DNA of 64,000 nucleotides from Holothuria scabra (lineage: Eukaryota > Echinodermata > Holothuroidea > Aspidochirotida > Holothuriidae), in contig CM074179.1 in assembly GCA_037179385.1 (NCBI GenBank), forward strand, positions 68,653,806 to 68,717,805, read 5' to 3'. Numbering within the stretch: the stretch's first letter is position 1; the number at the start of each line of letters is the position of its first letter. Positions 12,699 to 24,329 of this stretch are shown in pieces. Under the pieces are notes generated by a model. It was not told where the DNA came from. It did not search any database and was given only the letters and a program-made list of their open reading frames with translations. Position numbers and translations under genes: made by a program.

Positions 12699-15600
12699 TT
12701 CATGAAGATTGTGCATGCAGCGTGATCTATTTAAACATATTTCCAGTAGGAAAAGGTGTCAGAGAACAAATAGTACGCAAGCTTGATAACAGGTGGGTGC
12801 CATAGTGGTGTGTAAATGTGCCAAAGACATCAACAATTGCATCCCATGGAGTGAAGGTTACAGTTATAGGCTACTATTGTCGGTTTAACCGTGACAATCA
12901 TTGCAAAGTACTTAGACTTCTAAGAGGTGTTTATATTATAGAAAGGTTAATAATGACTCAGTTCATTTTTAAGGTTCATGCATGAGTATTCACTTCGATA
13001 GGAAGCATTTCATGCCTGAATCATAGGTTCGCAGCCGTTTCTAACGGAAGTATATGTATAGCACAATTATGTAAGTTTTTAAATCAATGAGGGTAATTTA
13101 GACAACACCAGTCTTTTTTGAACCGAAATGAACAATTTGGGCAAAAAGGGTGGGAGGAGGATTGGGGACAAGTGTGTATGCGAATTGCGGCAGCTCACGT
13201 AAAGAATATCAATACATATATATATTTCATATCACCCTTCGGTTTTTCCTTTTTACGCGCTATCTTCAAAAATTTAGTGTCGCTCTGACAAGAACCCTCA
13301 ACCCGTGATATTTTCCCGGAACCCCCATCACTACTTTTTAAGTTGAGAAAAATTTAGCAAACCATTTAGTTCGGGCTTCCCACCCACAAACGATTTTTAC
13401 GTGTACCTTTTCATCCAGGACCCTCTTTTTTTTTCTTTTTTTTCATACTTCGCACTCATGTTTTGTGACAATCACTTTCGTCCGGTTCTGTTTTTACACT
13501 GACCGCTTCGGATTTGATGTTAAGAATTCGTAATAGAGAATATTGGATCTGCTTGATACCAAAATTTATACTTAAACATTCGTTTCATTTTAGTCATTTT
13601 ATCAGTCATTTTATCTAAATCTTTTTTAACAATTTTTGTTATTTATTTTTTTTTCAAGTTTGTACCTTAACCTTTCTTCCTTATTGATTACTACTCTATT
13701 GGCTCATTTCAAAGTCACCTTAATCTCTATTTTCAATTAACATTTTTCTGGCTGGTAGTTCTTTGTTTTATCCAACAGCATTTAAATCAATTGAATTTAG
13801 TTGATGCCAAAGTTTTCATTTTATATCTATTTACACACTCTGAACGTGTTTAGCAATTGGAAAATTACCTTGTCCCACTTTATTTTAAAGTGCGGTGTTA
13901 AGGTTACAGACACAGGTGTTCAATATCTATGCGTACTCACAACGTTTAACTCTTAAACCCTTTTTAGAGTCTGCGTTACTGAAGAAAATACAAGACTAAT
14001 TGTCCATTTTTGTAGTAAAACATTGTTACTGGTGTTTTTCGTGTTGACCTTGAGTGTTCATCGTCTGACTCCAGAGCTTCTCATTTTCCCAAACCGACTA
14101 TCGGGTGGTTCTCCCACATCGAAAACTAAGACCGCGGCGCTTCTGCAGTGGATTCATTTGCTACAGGGCCTTTTACATCGAGACTAGGAAGCTGGTTAAA
14201 GATCTCTCTTTGAACTGACTGTTCAAGATGATGCACTCTATTTATCTAGCAAAGAACGTTTAGTAAATCTAGGGCCGTTTGCCACCAAGTGAAATAAGAC
14301 GTAAAGGTCATGAATATTTCCCTTATGATAGGAGGTTCAATTCTCACAAGGCATCATGAAAACAGAAAATTGGAGTTGCACAAAATTTGATCTCTTGATA
14401 TGTCTTCGTTTTCTCCTGATTTTTGACCTAATAAGTAAACCAATTTGTCCCAACAAACAACAAGTCTCACTAACCACGTTTCCCTTCAGCACAGTACTTT
14501 CCCCTGCATAAGCATCACAACAGCCAAAAATGAGAATTTCAATGAATTTTGTGTACAAATAATAACCTACCAGCATGAAAATATTTAAAGAGACGCCTAT
14601 GCAGGCATAAAAACCCTTCTGACTGATCCATTGGATGACTATTAACACCCGACAGAATTCTCTGCTGGCTTCCACTCTAAAAAGTGACAACCGAAATTCC
14701 CAGGTAAGATATCATACTGGGGGACCAAATATGACTATGAAAGGCCTCTGTATGTGAGTGAGGGCCATGGCCTCGGTATGTATGCTAAAAGTCCCTGTAA
14801 AATATAACTTACTAGGAAATGGTGAAACAAATTGTAAGCAGGAAATTTACTGAAGATCAAGTCGAGGTGGGCGTCACGAGAGGCCTACAACGTTGACGAA
14901 AAGTTTTTCTGCATAACAAATGCATTGTGTGCCATCATGCCATAGTTGCATAAAATTAACTCTTCATGGTGAGATATGTGGAAAAGGTTAGATATTGCTT
15001 ACCAAGTAAGAACCAGATCTAAACTGTGTAAGTTAGCGCAGTGTAAGAAGTTTCACTGTTGCACTGATAACAGGTGGATAGACCGATAGTATATAATACG
15101 GAATAGATACTTACTATACAGAATTAAGTAGTCAATTCACTGACAAACGTGATCTACTTTTAAAAAAATCTAATATATACAGTCCTTCATTCTGCCTCAA
15201 AATACATTCACGTTCTACGTGGCATTGCGGATCTTATGATGTTACGACGTGGACCCCAATTACCTGCAAACTGAATAACATCGGTAATATCCATGTCCTT
15301 CGAGTTCAACGCTACAAACCGTGGTGCAATGTCAATGAAAACGCATGAAGTTACGTTTTTTCGTTGTAAATGAAGTCCGCGTCGTTCAATCTAAAGCTCA
15401 GTATTATCGAGCTCAGTATTATCAAAGTATAATTTACCCCTCTGGTATTCTTTGCTATGTTTTTATTTCTTAACTCCTCCCGACTCTATTGGAAAAGAGC
15501 CATACAGAGCCATGCATCATTATGAGCCTGGTATACTACTGCTATTATGTACTGATGCTACTTTACCCCGTCCAAATGACTGCCCTCTATATCGACGGGA

Positions 15601-16647
15601 TGTGTTGTTCGGAACAGGGTGTGTAGTTGGTCATGCTGTACGCGATATTATTTTTCCACTGTAGGAATGGCTTATTTATGTTCAATGAGGAATTGGCTCC
15701 TTAAAATGAATGAATAGACCAAACGCTAGTTTGAAAATGAAATTTTGAAACTACATTTCCAATGTTTCACCGGAATATAAGAGCAAATATAAACGTCTGT
15801 CATAATCTTTTCTGGCGTAAACTTTTACCAAAATATAAGCCCATTCATGGTTTTAATATCAAATTCAAGAAAAATGCAGAAAAAATTGATTTGGCTTTTC
15901 CAATACTGCGAGAAAAGTTAGTATCAAATGTAATTAGTCCTCCCCTTTTATTGGACTCATAAATTTTTCATAGCTTATCACAGATATCCATAGCTATTTA
16001 ACTGTAAATGCCAGCTGCTACTGGCATGACTACCACTGTAATGAATAATTTACTAATTAGGGCTGATAATGCTAGTGCTTTCAAGTGTAGAAATCAAAGT
16101 TTAGGAACATCTACTATGTTGTCTTACTTAATTTTGTGGTTTTTCAAAGATTTTTCTTCGAGGCTGTTGGAGTGACTCTGCTACCAACACCAGTTCTCTT
16201 GAGTAATTTCTCAACCTGTCTATCAGTCTGTTGCTCCGGCACTCTCGGTTATACTAGGCTTCCTTCCGTGAGATTTTCCCCTAACTAGTTGATGTTAAGC
16301 CGACTTAATCCAGAGACAAGGCATACTTGCAATTTCCACCTTACTGCACACGAAAGAAACTAATTTAGATTTTTAGATCACAGTGAATTTTCTTTGAGAT
16401 AATTTCGCTAAAATGTTCATGACCTGCAAAGAAGGGCCTTACATACCGGTACTTAAAATAGCTCAAGTTATGCGCTTGAAGTTGCAAAGTTGAAAAAGGA
16501 ACGACGTAAATTTCGTCTGTCTGGGGTTAGATGCTTGTATAGGTAGTTACGAAAAGGATTTCATTGTTTCCGAGATAAGACGAAAAGTATCACTGATTCA
16601 GAGCCTGTATTTGTAATATGGATGACGCATGTCTACTAAAGCACATA
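12699..16647. other. About 4 kb without recognisable features
   Basis: AT-rich. The longest ORF (14337-14690, minus, 117 codons) has hydrophobic stretches but no motif I recognise. A small direct duplication of GAGCTCAGTATTATC-like sequence occurs near 15395-15425. Confidence 0.4.
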
Positions 16648-16675
16648 ATGCCTAATCATCTCACCCCATGACAGT
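16648..16675. repeat. Fragment of MITE family B terminus
   Basis: CCTAATCATCTCACCCCATGAC matches the terminal segment of the TTAA-flanked MITE family (compare 12208-12230). It lies about 70 bp before a longer copy and shows no second end. Confidence 0.4.
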
Positions 16676-16720
16676 TCCAATTATCCTTACCTATGTAATT
16701 AATCCCCTCCAAAAATTTCC

Positions 16721-17004
16721 TTAAAGGACCAATTCTCTCACCCCATACTACAATTTTGGTCGGGGTGTACCGAAAATCTCAATTGGCTCAGCCTCTTGAT
16801 TGAAAGCTAATTTAAACAATACAAAGTTCCAAAGTTTGTATTACACAACATGAACTGTAGTTAAAGTGTTTTGATTAAACACATTGAGATTTTTTATGCT
16901 TATCCTGACGTAATTAAGTGAAATGGTTTCTGGATGAGAATGAAGTAAGAAGTAAGGTTACGAGGAGAATACGTACTCTTGTGCGTGAGAGAATGAGCCT
17001 TCAA
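16721..17004 (+). mobile_element. TTAA-flanked MITE family B, near-full copy
   Basis: Begins TTAAAGGACCAATTCTCTCA and ends GTGAGAGAATGAGCCTTCAA, so the termini are inverted repeats of each other. The internal landmarks TTGATTGAAAGCTAATT and TCTGGATGAGAATGAA match the 23162-23465 copy. The left TTAA is intact and the right one reads TCAA. Just downstream (17002-17029) an inverted piece of the same internal sequence follows, which suggests a second, rearranged copy. Confidence 0.75.
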
Positions 17005-17029
17005 ATTCACCCTCATTCAGACTCAATCT

Positions 17030-17794
17030 GTTTTTTGCTTCATTGTTTTCATGCAAGACACCACTGTGTTATAAATAAAGACTCTCAATACACTATATAT
17101 TATGTAATAGTACCCTGCAGTTCTTGTCATTCAAAGAGCCATGCTAATTTAGGTTCGGTTAGGTAAAACTGAATTTTATAGCCCAGTTTCCGACCAACTG
17201 AAAATTTCTGTGGAATACGAAAACGAAGGGAGTTTGACGTAAGAGGTTGGGCCTTTCACCTAACAAATCGATTGAGGAGTGAAAACGTTTGATACCATTC
17301 GAAGGTTTTTTGGCCAGGACTGGTATTTTGGTTGAAATTGAGGAACTGAAATAAAGAGGGCATCGATTCCAGTGCATATGAGAAAGGGGTTAATTATTAT
17401 TTAAGGTACCAGCAAAAAGTAAGGGAAAGGTTATCGTGAATTTCTTTACTTAATGCGAAAACATAAGGAGCAATGCTATATTTCCATTTTTGGGTTGTTG
17501 TCAGAGTAACGTTATTCCCATAGGACTCCATTAAATAGCCCTTTATCCCCCAACACTTATGGACCTCTGTTGTAACTCTGATGTTACTCTGATGTTTCTA
17601 GGCCCAGCATTTATTTACTAACCTTATCAAGATCAGATTTTAACGTATAAAAAAAGCATTTGTACCTAAATTATTTTCACGAAAACCGACAACTCAACAA
17701 ACACAACGTGTTCTTAAACCCCTGTAGGCCAACCACACTGACCCATGGGATTTCACTCAACCCGAAAATTGGAATATCGCATATTTGTTTTTTT
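17030..17794. other. No recognisable feature
   Basis: Low-complexity AT-rich sequence. The 72-codon minus ORF (17159-17377) has no recognisable motif. Confidence 0.4.
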
Positions 17795-17985
17795 TTTATG
17801 AATCGCTGGAATTTGATATGAAATATTGGCAACCTTTCCTTTATTATAATAGACATTACTACTGAAAAATGTGCTCGACCCAGGATTCGAACCCAAGCGC
17901 CTTCCGACCCCTGAGCGAGTAGCTGTCCGGAGAACCGGTCAAATTAAATTCAAGTACCAAGAGAGACAGTTTTCTTCAATCCTTT
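17795..17985 (-). mobile_element. tRNA-derived SINE, copy 1
   Basis: On the minus strand a perfect RNA polymerase III B box (GGTTCGAATCC, 17883-17893) follows an A-box-like TCGCTCAGGGG (17908-17918) at shorter than normal tRNA spacing, so this is a tRNA-related head and not a functional tRNA. The flanking sequence (TTGGCAACC..TTTCCT, CTACTGAAA, CCGGTCAAATTA) recurs around 19540-19790, marking a dispersed family. Confidence 0.6.
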
Positions 17986-18602
17986 CGTTACAAGCATGCT
18001 GCGCCAAGCGATTAAATGTGTAGCACCTCGGACACACGTTCTAAGTGTACAGCACAATCATCCATAAATATATATTAGCTACCGAGAGCACATGCCAAGA
18101 CGAGTCCACTTCCAGACTAAAACGTTACATTCTCGTACAGCGTTACATTCTCGGACTGAAGTAAACAAAACTGACCGCAGGATGGCTTCGAATTGCAAAA
18201 GCGGTCACAGAAGAAATAGGCTGTTTGCATGTAACCTACTCCCTGCGGAAATGCTCCCCAACGGATATAATGAATGCTTGTGTGCGTGCGTGCAACACAT
18301 AAACAAAGAGTTACGTCATAAGTCCGTCTCTCCTCAACTTTGGGGAGTAAGGGAAGCCAAAGGGAATAGCCAGTTTCCCCTCTTAGTCCCCGCAGATGAG
18401 TTGGATCATCACTCTCAAGTGCAACCGTGCGTAAAAATAACGGTTCAACATCGATTGTGTCTTCGACTTGTCATGAGTCTTATGACGTCAGGACTACTGA
18501 TCGATCACCATCAGCTGCATTGAGTCAATGGAGAGTCCAACACGCCAGACAGCATGCTCTCCCCAGAAGCACTCTAGATCTCGCACGCTCAAAATTTACT
18601 TC
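17986..18602. other. No recognisable feature; GC-richer lead-in to the microsatellite
   Basis: A 143-codon ORF (18092-18523) is present, with no recognisable domain and a composition like its flanks. ACGTTACATTCTCG-type words are duplicated in tandem near 18121-18155. Confidence 0.4.
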
Positions 18603-18637
18603 TACTACTACTGCTACTGCTACTGCTACTGCTACTG

Positions 18638-18717
<80 letters not shown>

Positions 18718-18759
18718 GCTACTGCTACTACTACTACTACTACTGCTACTGCTACTGCT

Positions 18760-18790
<31 letters not shown>

Positions 18791-19015
18791 CTACTGCTAC
18801 TGCTACTGCTACTGCTACTGCTACTGCTACTGCTACTGCTACTGCTACTGCTACTGCTACTGCTACTGCTACTGCTACTGCTACTGCTACTGCTACTGCT
18901 ACTGCTACTGCTACTGCTACTGCTACTGCTACTGCTACTGCTACTGCTACTGCTACTGCTACTGCTACTGCTACTGCTACTGCTACTGCTACTACTACTA
19001 GTAGTACTACTACTA
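18603..19015. repeat. CTA/CTG trinucleotide-hexanucleotide microsatellite
   Basis: About 413 bp of almost pure CTA and CTG triplets. A short (CTACTG)n stretch leads to an (ACT)n block (to about 18716), mixed units, a run of eight GCT (18762-18785), then about 35 copies of the hexamer GCTACT (to about 18990). It ends in ACTACTACTAGTAGT, a small palindrome. Because the period is a multiple of three, long ORFs exist in several frames on both strands. They are compositional artefacts. Confidence 0.97.
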
Positions 19016-19539
19016 TTCTAGCAAACCACAACAACAGGACGCTGAAGTAAGCCACCGGCTTCGCTGTGACCAGGTACCTTTGTGGAAATTTTGCATAGCC
19101 AACTAGGTCCATTTTCACTAGAAGTCTACCACTTGAAAGTTACTTTCACCGACTTCCCCTGTCTGTTTCCAAGCACGCAAAAAGCACCTTATTCGTTCAA
19201 CCAACACGGACAGTCTCGGGCAGCATCTGGCAGCATCTGGCAGGTTGACATTTGTTACTGTACTAAGACTGTGGTGTTGAGTGGAGTCATAATGATGTTT
19301 TTTTATCAGCCAAGATTCGTTCGCTAGGACACGAGGTTCTGTTGCGACGCCATATTGTTTCAACGGTATTGACGAAGCTGCACAAGACACAACTTGAGGT
19401 GATACTACCCAATTTTATTTATTTCTCAAGCGATAAATGTAAGGAAGTATTGGTGAGTGTGACATTGCAACTTCTTCACAAATATAATAACAAATCTGAA
19501 GGTTGGTGATAAGTAGCGGAAACAGTCGCATAATTTTTA
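19016..19539. other. No recognisable feature
   Basis: Unique-looking sequence. It has a tandem CAGCATCTGG duplication near 19219-19238 and short overlapping ORFs on both strands without motifs. Confidence 0.4.
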
Positions 19540-19790
19540 AATCTTCTAAAATTTGACATCTGTCATTGGCAACCCTTTCCTTTTTATCATAGGTGTATCT
19601 ACTGAAAGGAGATAGAAAAACTGTGCCGGCTGGACCCAGGACTCGAGCTCAAGCAACCTCGGAACCCTGTAGCTGATAGCCTACGCCTTTCCGATCAGGC
19701 TGCACGAGCAGCCGTCGGAAGGACCGGTCAAATTACTTCAACCACCAAGCAACACACCTTTCTCTCTTCTTATTTTCATCCTTCCACCAA
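19540..19790 (-). mobile_element. tRNA-derived SINE, copy 2
   Basis: Shares TTGGCAACCC..TTTCCT, CTACTGAAAG, the GGACCCAGGACTCGAGCTC B-box region (minus strand, 19639-19650) and GGACCGGTCAAATTACTTCA with the copy at 17795-17985. Relative to that copy it keeps more sequence between the A-like and B boxes (about 19660-19720). Confidence 0.55.
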
Positions 19791-20208
19791 TACTGCCTCT
19801 ACAGTACTAAAGGTACTCTTCTCATTAACATGATATTCTGGCCCGTGATAAGTGCTGCTGTTCGGTCATGGGTTATTTTCTATATGATGGGATAATTTTG
19901 GAGTGTAGGCTATTACCCATGCACAGTTAAACAATAATACGGAGTGGGGAAAAATGTTAACCAGAAAATTTTTTCAGGCAGCCACAGACCAGTTTCAATT
20001 AAATGTTTTAATCCTTTTATAGTAGCATCATGCAATCGTCAAAGTGTGTTCTATAGGTGGTTGTAAAGACTGCATTTGAGAACTTCTTTGCTGAGGGGGT
20101 CTTTTAGTATTCTTAATAGCTATTTTATGCAACTCTTTCTCTGAAACTTGTAGTCCCTGATCAATGGAAAGAACACAACTTTCACTTGATTGTGGTAACA
20201 CTTTAGTC
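19791..20208. other. No recognisable feature
   Basis: AT-rich sequence between a SINE and a MITE fragment, without ORFs carrying motifs. Confidence 0.4.
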
Positions 20209-20280
20209 AAAGGGCCAGTTTTCTCACCCCAAACAGTAAAATTCATCCTCATCCAGACACAATCTCAGTTTACTGCTACA
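20209..20280 (-). mobile_element. MITE family B, internally deleted copy in reverse orientation
   Basis: TCAAAGGGCCAGTTTTCTCA leads directly into AAATTCATCCTCATCCAGAC and ACAATCTCAGTTTA. Relative to the reverse complement of 23162-23465, about 50 bp next to the terminus is missing. The element is truncated at about 20280. Confidence 0.65.
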
Positions 20281-20511
20281 AGGTGTGTAAGGTTTTACAG
20301 TGTTGATGCATTTTAGAAGCCATTACTGTGGCATTTGGTGGCAAAAAAGATTGCCGGCATGCTTTCTCCATAACCGCTATGACTCTACACGAGATACTTT
20401 AACGTAGGATCATTTTGCTGACCATGCACAACTAGCACAAATTACTGTATTACTGTATTTTTATTTTGTTTTTGTTTTCGCAAGCTATACAGTGAGATGA
20501 CATGTGTTATG

Positions 20512-21752
20512 CACTGTTAAAAATTTCTCTGTAAATTTACATAATTTTTATGGCAAATTTTTTTCCAACCAAATAATGTTTTTTTTACAGCCAGACTGTA
20601 ATCATGAAAAAACATTAAGTGTTTGTTTTTTCTTTACAGTTTTTGCATGTAAATTAGTTTACAAATGTCTACTGTAAAATCGAATTACAGAATTGCTTTT
20701 TTTTTTTTTACCTTAATTTTATGTGAATTTACAGCCTACTGTTTTCATTCTCGGCGTTTTAATATTTATTATAATATCGCTTTTTTGTCCCTTTCATATG
20801 TTATTACGTAACATACACACCATTACGTAGATCAGGTATTTGCTTATCAACGTAATGTGTCGTTACGAATTTGTTTTCAATCAAAACACAATGAGAATGC
20901 GTTGTTGTCATATTGTTGTCAAGTAGACTACTATCTCTAGGAACTTTGTAATTGGAAAGTCACATTTTTTGTACAATATAATAATTGTTTTTAAAATAAA
21001 TATGACAAAGAATGCAAATACATTGGTTGCAAACATTTCCAAACAAGGTAAACAATAAGTTTATCACTTCCTGATTAAAAAACGCCAAAAAAGATATTAT
21101 TCAAAGCAACAACAATCCTTTTGTTAGGAAAATGCCTACAAAATATGCTCCACCCATTTATGCAAAATTAGATTTACGTCATAAAGTGGTAAATTTACAG
21201 ACTCTTTCAAGTAAATTTGTGAAACGTTTTTAATTCGATCAAGTGCATGAGCGCCTGTGGCGATGAGTTGACATCAGTATACCAATTGTCAGTATAATAA
21301 ATGTAAGTTAATTTTCAGATAGGGCCATAAATTTGCCAAAAATGTTTTCTTTTTTAACTGAAACTTCGCAGAACGATGCATGTTATATATTGAAAATTTT
21401 CTGGCTATTTCTTATTTGTTTGTTTGTTTGGGCTTATTTTTGTTTCTTTTTCAGCTTAAAAACAAAATGAATGTTTTTTAAATGACAGTATATTTATGTG
21501 AAATCAGAAAAATACAAAATACTGTTAAAATTTCTGTATATTTACAGAAAAAGTTTTACAAAGCAGTAAAATTTGGTTAAAAAAGCAGACAGAAATGGTT
21601 TTTCAAATAAACAGAAGATACATGTTACACAACCTTTTTTTATTGTAGCAATAGAAAGTGTCTGTAAAGATACAGAAAATCTCTATTAAAAGTAAAATAC
21701 AAACAATTTAAGTTAAAAAAAGTCTATAAATTTACAGAAATTTTTAACAGTG
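20512..21752. mobile_element. CACTG-ended non-autonomous DNA transposon, 1.24 kb
   Basis: The left end CACTGTTAAAAATTTCTC and the right end AAATTTTTAACAGTG are inverted repeats, about 27 bp with a 2-bp indel. ACAGTAAAA/TTTTACTGT and CTGTAAATTTACAG-type words are dense within the outer ~250 bp of both sides. There is no ORF of length, so it cannot encode a transposase. Flanks (GTTATG and TGTAAG) give no convincing target duplication, so the superfamily is not assigned. Confidence 0.65.
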
Positions 21753-22849
21753 TGTAAGAGTCGTCATGCGCCGACCGGGCTGAACAGTAACTTTAAAAAC
21801 AGAATTTCGAATTTATAAGCATAGGCTCAAAAAATGATTTACTTACATCTTCATACAGTATGTTCTTACATTTAAGTTTAAAAATGGAAACCTTTTGCGT
21901 TCAGTAATATTTATAAAGAGAAAAAATAGTCACCCAAAACTTATTTTGAAATTACAACTAGATTCCACAGATTTCCGGCGCTTATTTTACATTCCTTCCA
22001 AGCATTTATCATGTCATTTCACGGGAAGAGGGCAAATTTTGTCGATAACGGTGGTATAACAAATGGTAACGATCACTTTTCAGGTAGACGTGATCAATTT
22101 TTAACTGGTTACAGCAACTTGGCATGTAGTGGCGCCTGCTTCATCGGTTGTTGTTAAATCAATCAGTGGCTTAAACTTCGTAGTTAGTGGCAGCTCTTAC
22201 GAAGTGGTGTTAGTTGTGTATTCAAAGAGAAGTTAAAGAAGCATTAACTCACGAATCGCATATACGTAACCTGAGTCAATTGCGACTTAACGGAGACTCC
22301 TTTACAGCTTTAAAAGCGATGGTATCCTCGTGCTAAGCATCGACGTAAAACGAGATAATGACCAATTTAAGTAGTGACACAAAACAACTTGATTGCAACT
22401 TTTTCAGTTGGCCACTTTGCGCGTGGCGCTGTTCACTTTGTGTCTAGGTGTACGTGTACTGTTTTATAAACCCTGGCTGAAAACAAAGATCCTGCAACAT
22501 GGTGACTTTGGAGATGAACGAATCACACTTAAATTTGGATTATCGTGAAATTTGGTCATTATTGTTATTGCCAATTGACAGGTGTTGCATAACGAGACAT
22601 TCAGGAACACGACATCAAAGGTCGTTGGTGGACATGTGTGCGGAACGTTACGGTTTTGGGGAGGGAGGTCAAATGGATAAAACGCATCTACACCAACACA
22701 TCACTTTCACACTGCAAAAATTGTCGCAATAATTTCGGCGCAGGGGTATCTTCCGGTATTTATGAATTCAATGTCAAATGTTCCGCATGGGCTACATGGC
22801 CATTTAAGAAATCATGCATGTTCAAATTTGCAGCCGTATAAATTCTACT
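21753..22849. other. No recognisable feature
   Basis: Contains two overlapping ORFs of 67-77 codons (22499-22841) in different frames, neither with a recognisable motif. GC content rises slightly at 22060-22450. Confidence 0.35.
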
Positions 22850-23550
22850 TTATTTTCAATCTTTCAAAGTGATTTTCACTTTTTAGCCTTGTTATTTCCT
22901 CACATTTCTAGCGTGAATAATTTACTCTTTTTCGGGGTAAAAAATTCACTTTGTGTTGGAGTAAGGCAGTTAGGTAGTTTCGCGCTTTCGAAAGAGTGAA
23001 TTTTACAATTCAATGAGTGGTCGTTCATGGCATTCCTTGAAAAGAGTGATTTTCACATTTCACTCCATTGGAGTGAATTTTCACTCGTGAATTTCCACTC
23101 TTTTGCTAGGAAGAATGATTCCCTCTTTGTTTTTACGCTTTAAATTAAGTTAAATTCATTGTTAAAGGGCCAAACCTCTCACCCAAACTACAATTTTGGT
23201 ACCCGCCTCCCGAAATTCTCAATTGGCTCAGCTCTTTGATTGACAGCTAATTCGAACAATGAAGAATGCCAAAGCTTATGTTACATAGCATGAATGACAC
23301 TGATGGCGTTTTGGTTATATAAATTGAGTTTTTCTATACTCACCCTTAAGCAATAAACTGAGATTGTGTCTGGATGAGGATGAATTTCAGACAATTGTGG
23401 GAGGAGCTTCAGTAAGAAGGTTAGGAGAATTGGTACTATTTGGGGTGAGAGAGCTGGGCCTTTAAAGGAATTGTCCCTAATGGCACTCCCTGAAAGATTG
23501 AAAATTCCCTTAATTGGAGTATAATTTCACTTTCTTGTTTTTAGAGTGTA
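22850..23550. repeat. Inverted-repeat cluster of GAGTGAA/TTCACTC words, split by a MITE
   Basis: GAGTGAATTT, ATTTTCACTC and close variants recur many times in both orientations at 22870-23110 and again at 23513-23547 (TTTCACTT, AGAGTG). The near-palindrome GAGTGAATTTTCACTC is at 23078-23093. The MITE at 23162-23465 interrupts the cluster, so this is probably an older element that took a later insertion. Its outer limits are unclear. Confidence 0.5.
23162..23465 (+). mobile_element. TTAA-flanked MITE family B, reference copy
   Basis: 304 bp including TTAA on each side (23162-23165 and 23462-23465). The left terminus AGGGCCAAACCTCTCACCC and right terminus GGGGTGAGAGAGCTGGGCCT are inverted repeats. 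The TTAA duplication is the mark of piggyBac-like and some other cut-and-paste families. There is no coding capacity. This is the cleanest of at least four copies in the window. Confidence 0.85.
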
Positions 23551-24329
23551 TATGTAGTGCCCCGCCCTCATGCGAAAAGTAAATAATACATTGCCATATA
23601 ATTCACCTTAACTTCTCCAATACTTTTTCCATCCTCTTTATTCTGATTTCTCATTTTTATTCAGAAATTGCATGCCGGGGTACATAATGTATTATTACAT
23701 TATTTATCATTAATATTATTATTAGTATTAGTATTGTAACTAGACGTAAATATATATTTATATTAAAGTTTTCATAATTTGCAAAATTAATTTACTCACA
23801 CAATTGTTCATATAAATTTCATTGACCACGTCTGAGTGAAAATTTTACAATTTCATGACTGTATGCATTCAACGTCCTTCAGTTTTCATAGTGTATATTG
23901 GTGCCATTTATCCTGGATATGCATACACTGAAAATTTAATCAAGCATTGCAGGTGAAATGGATAATGGCGTAATTAGCTGTTTCCTCTCATAACAATATT
24001 TATCCTACAAGGAACAATTTCTTACCTGGGAGCTAATGAATAGTCGAAGAACATGAAAGACCTTAGTACCATATTTGCTCAAGAAAGGATTCATTACTAT
24101 GAAAAGTGTTCTTTAATTAACATCTGAAAAATATTTGCTGACAAAATCTGTATTAATACGAATACTGCTCTACTTGTAAAACCAATTTAAGCTTAACACA
24201 GAGCTCATTAACCAAGTGGATCTCACCAAATGATTTCATTTTGGAACAAAAAGTATTTTCGACGGAAAATCAAAAGTAATTTGAAGCTGAAGTTTGTGAA
24301 ACGAAATTGTTTGCCGCTCACAGCTTGCT
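23551..24329. other. No recognisable feature
   Basis: Very AT-rich, with an ATTATTATTAGTATTAG-like stretch near 23705-23740. It may include the 3' untranslated part of the adjacent minus-strand LINE. Confidence 0.4.

Noticed and set aside
14337..14690. 117-codon minus-strand ORF with hydrophobic segments
   Set aside because: No recognisable family, no splice or promoter support, and the hydrophobicity is expected from AT-rich sequence.
17883..17918. Functional minus-strand tRNA gene
   Set aside because: The spacing between A-like and B boxes is too short, and the same sequence is dispersed at 19.6 kb as a SINE.
18092..18523. 143-codon ORF before the microsatellite
   Set aside because: No domain, and its composition looks like the flanking DNA.
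18427..19118. Three ORFs of 157-207 codons rich in Thr/Ala, Tyr/Cys or Val/Ala
   Set aside because: They are translations of the CTA/CTG microsatellite; period three with no stop codon opens most frames.
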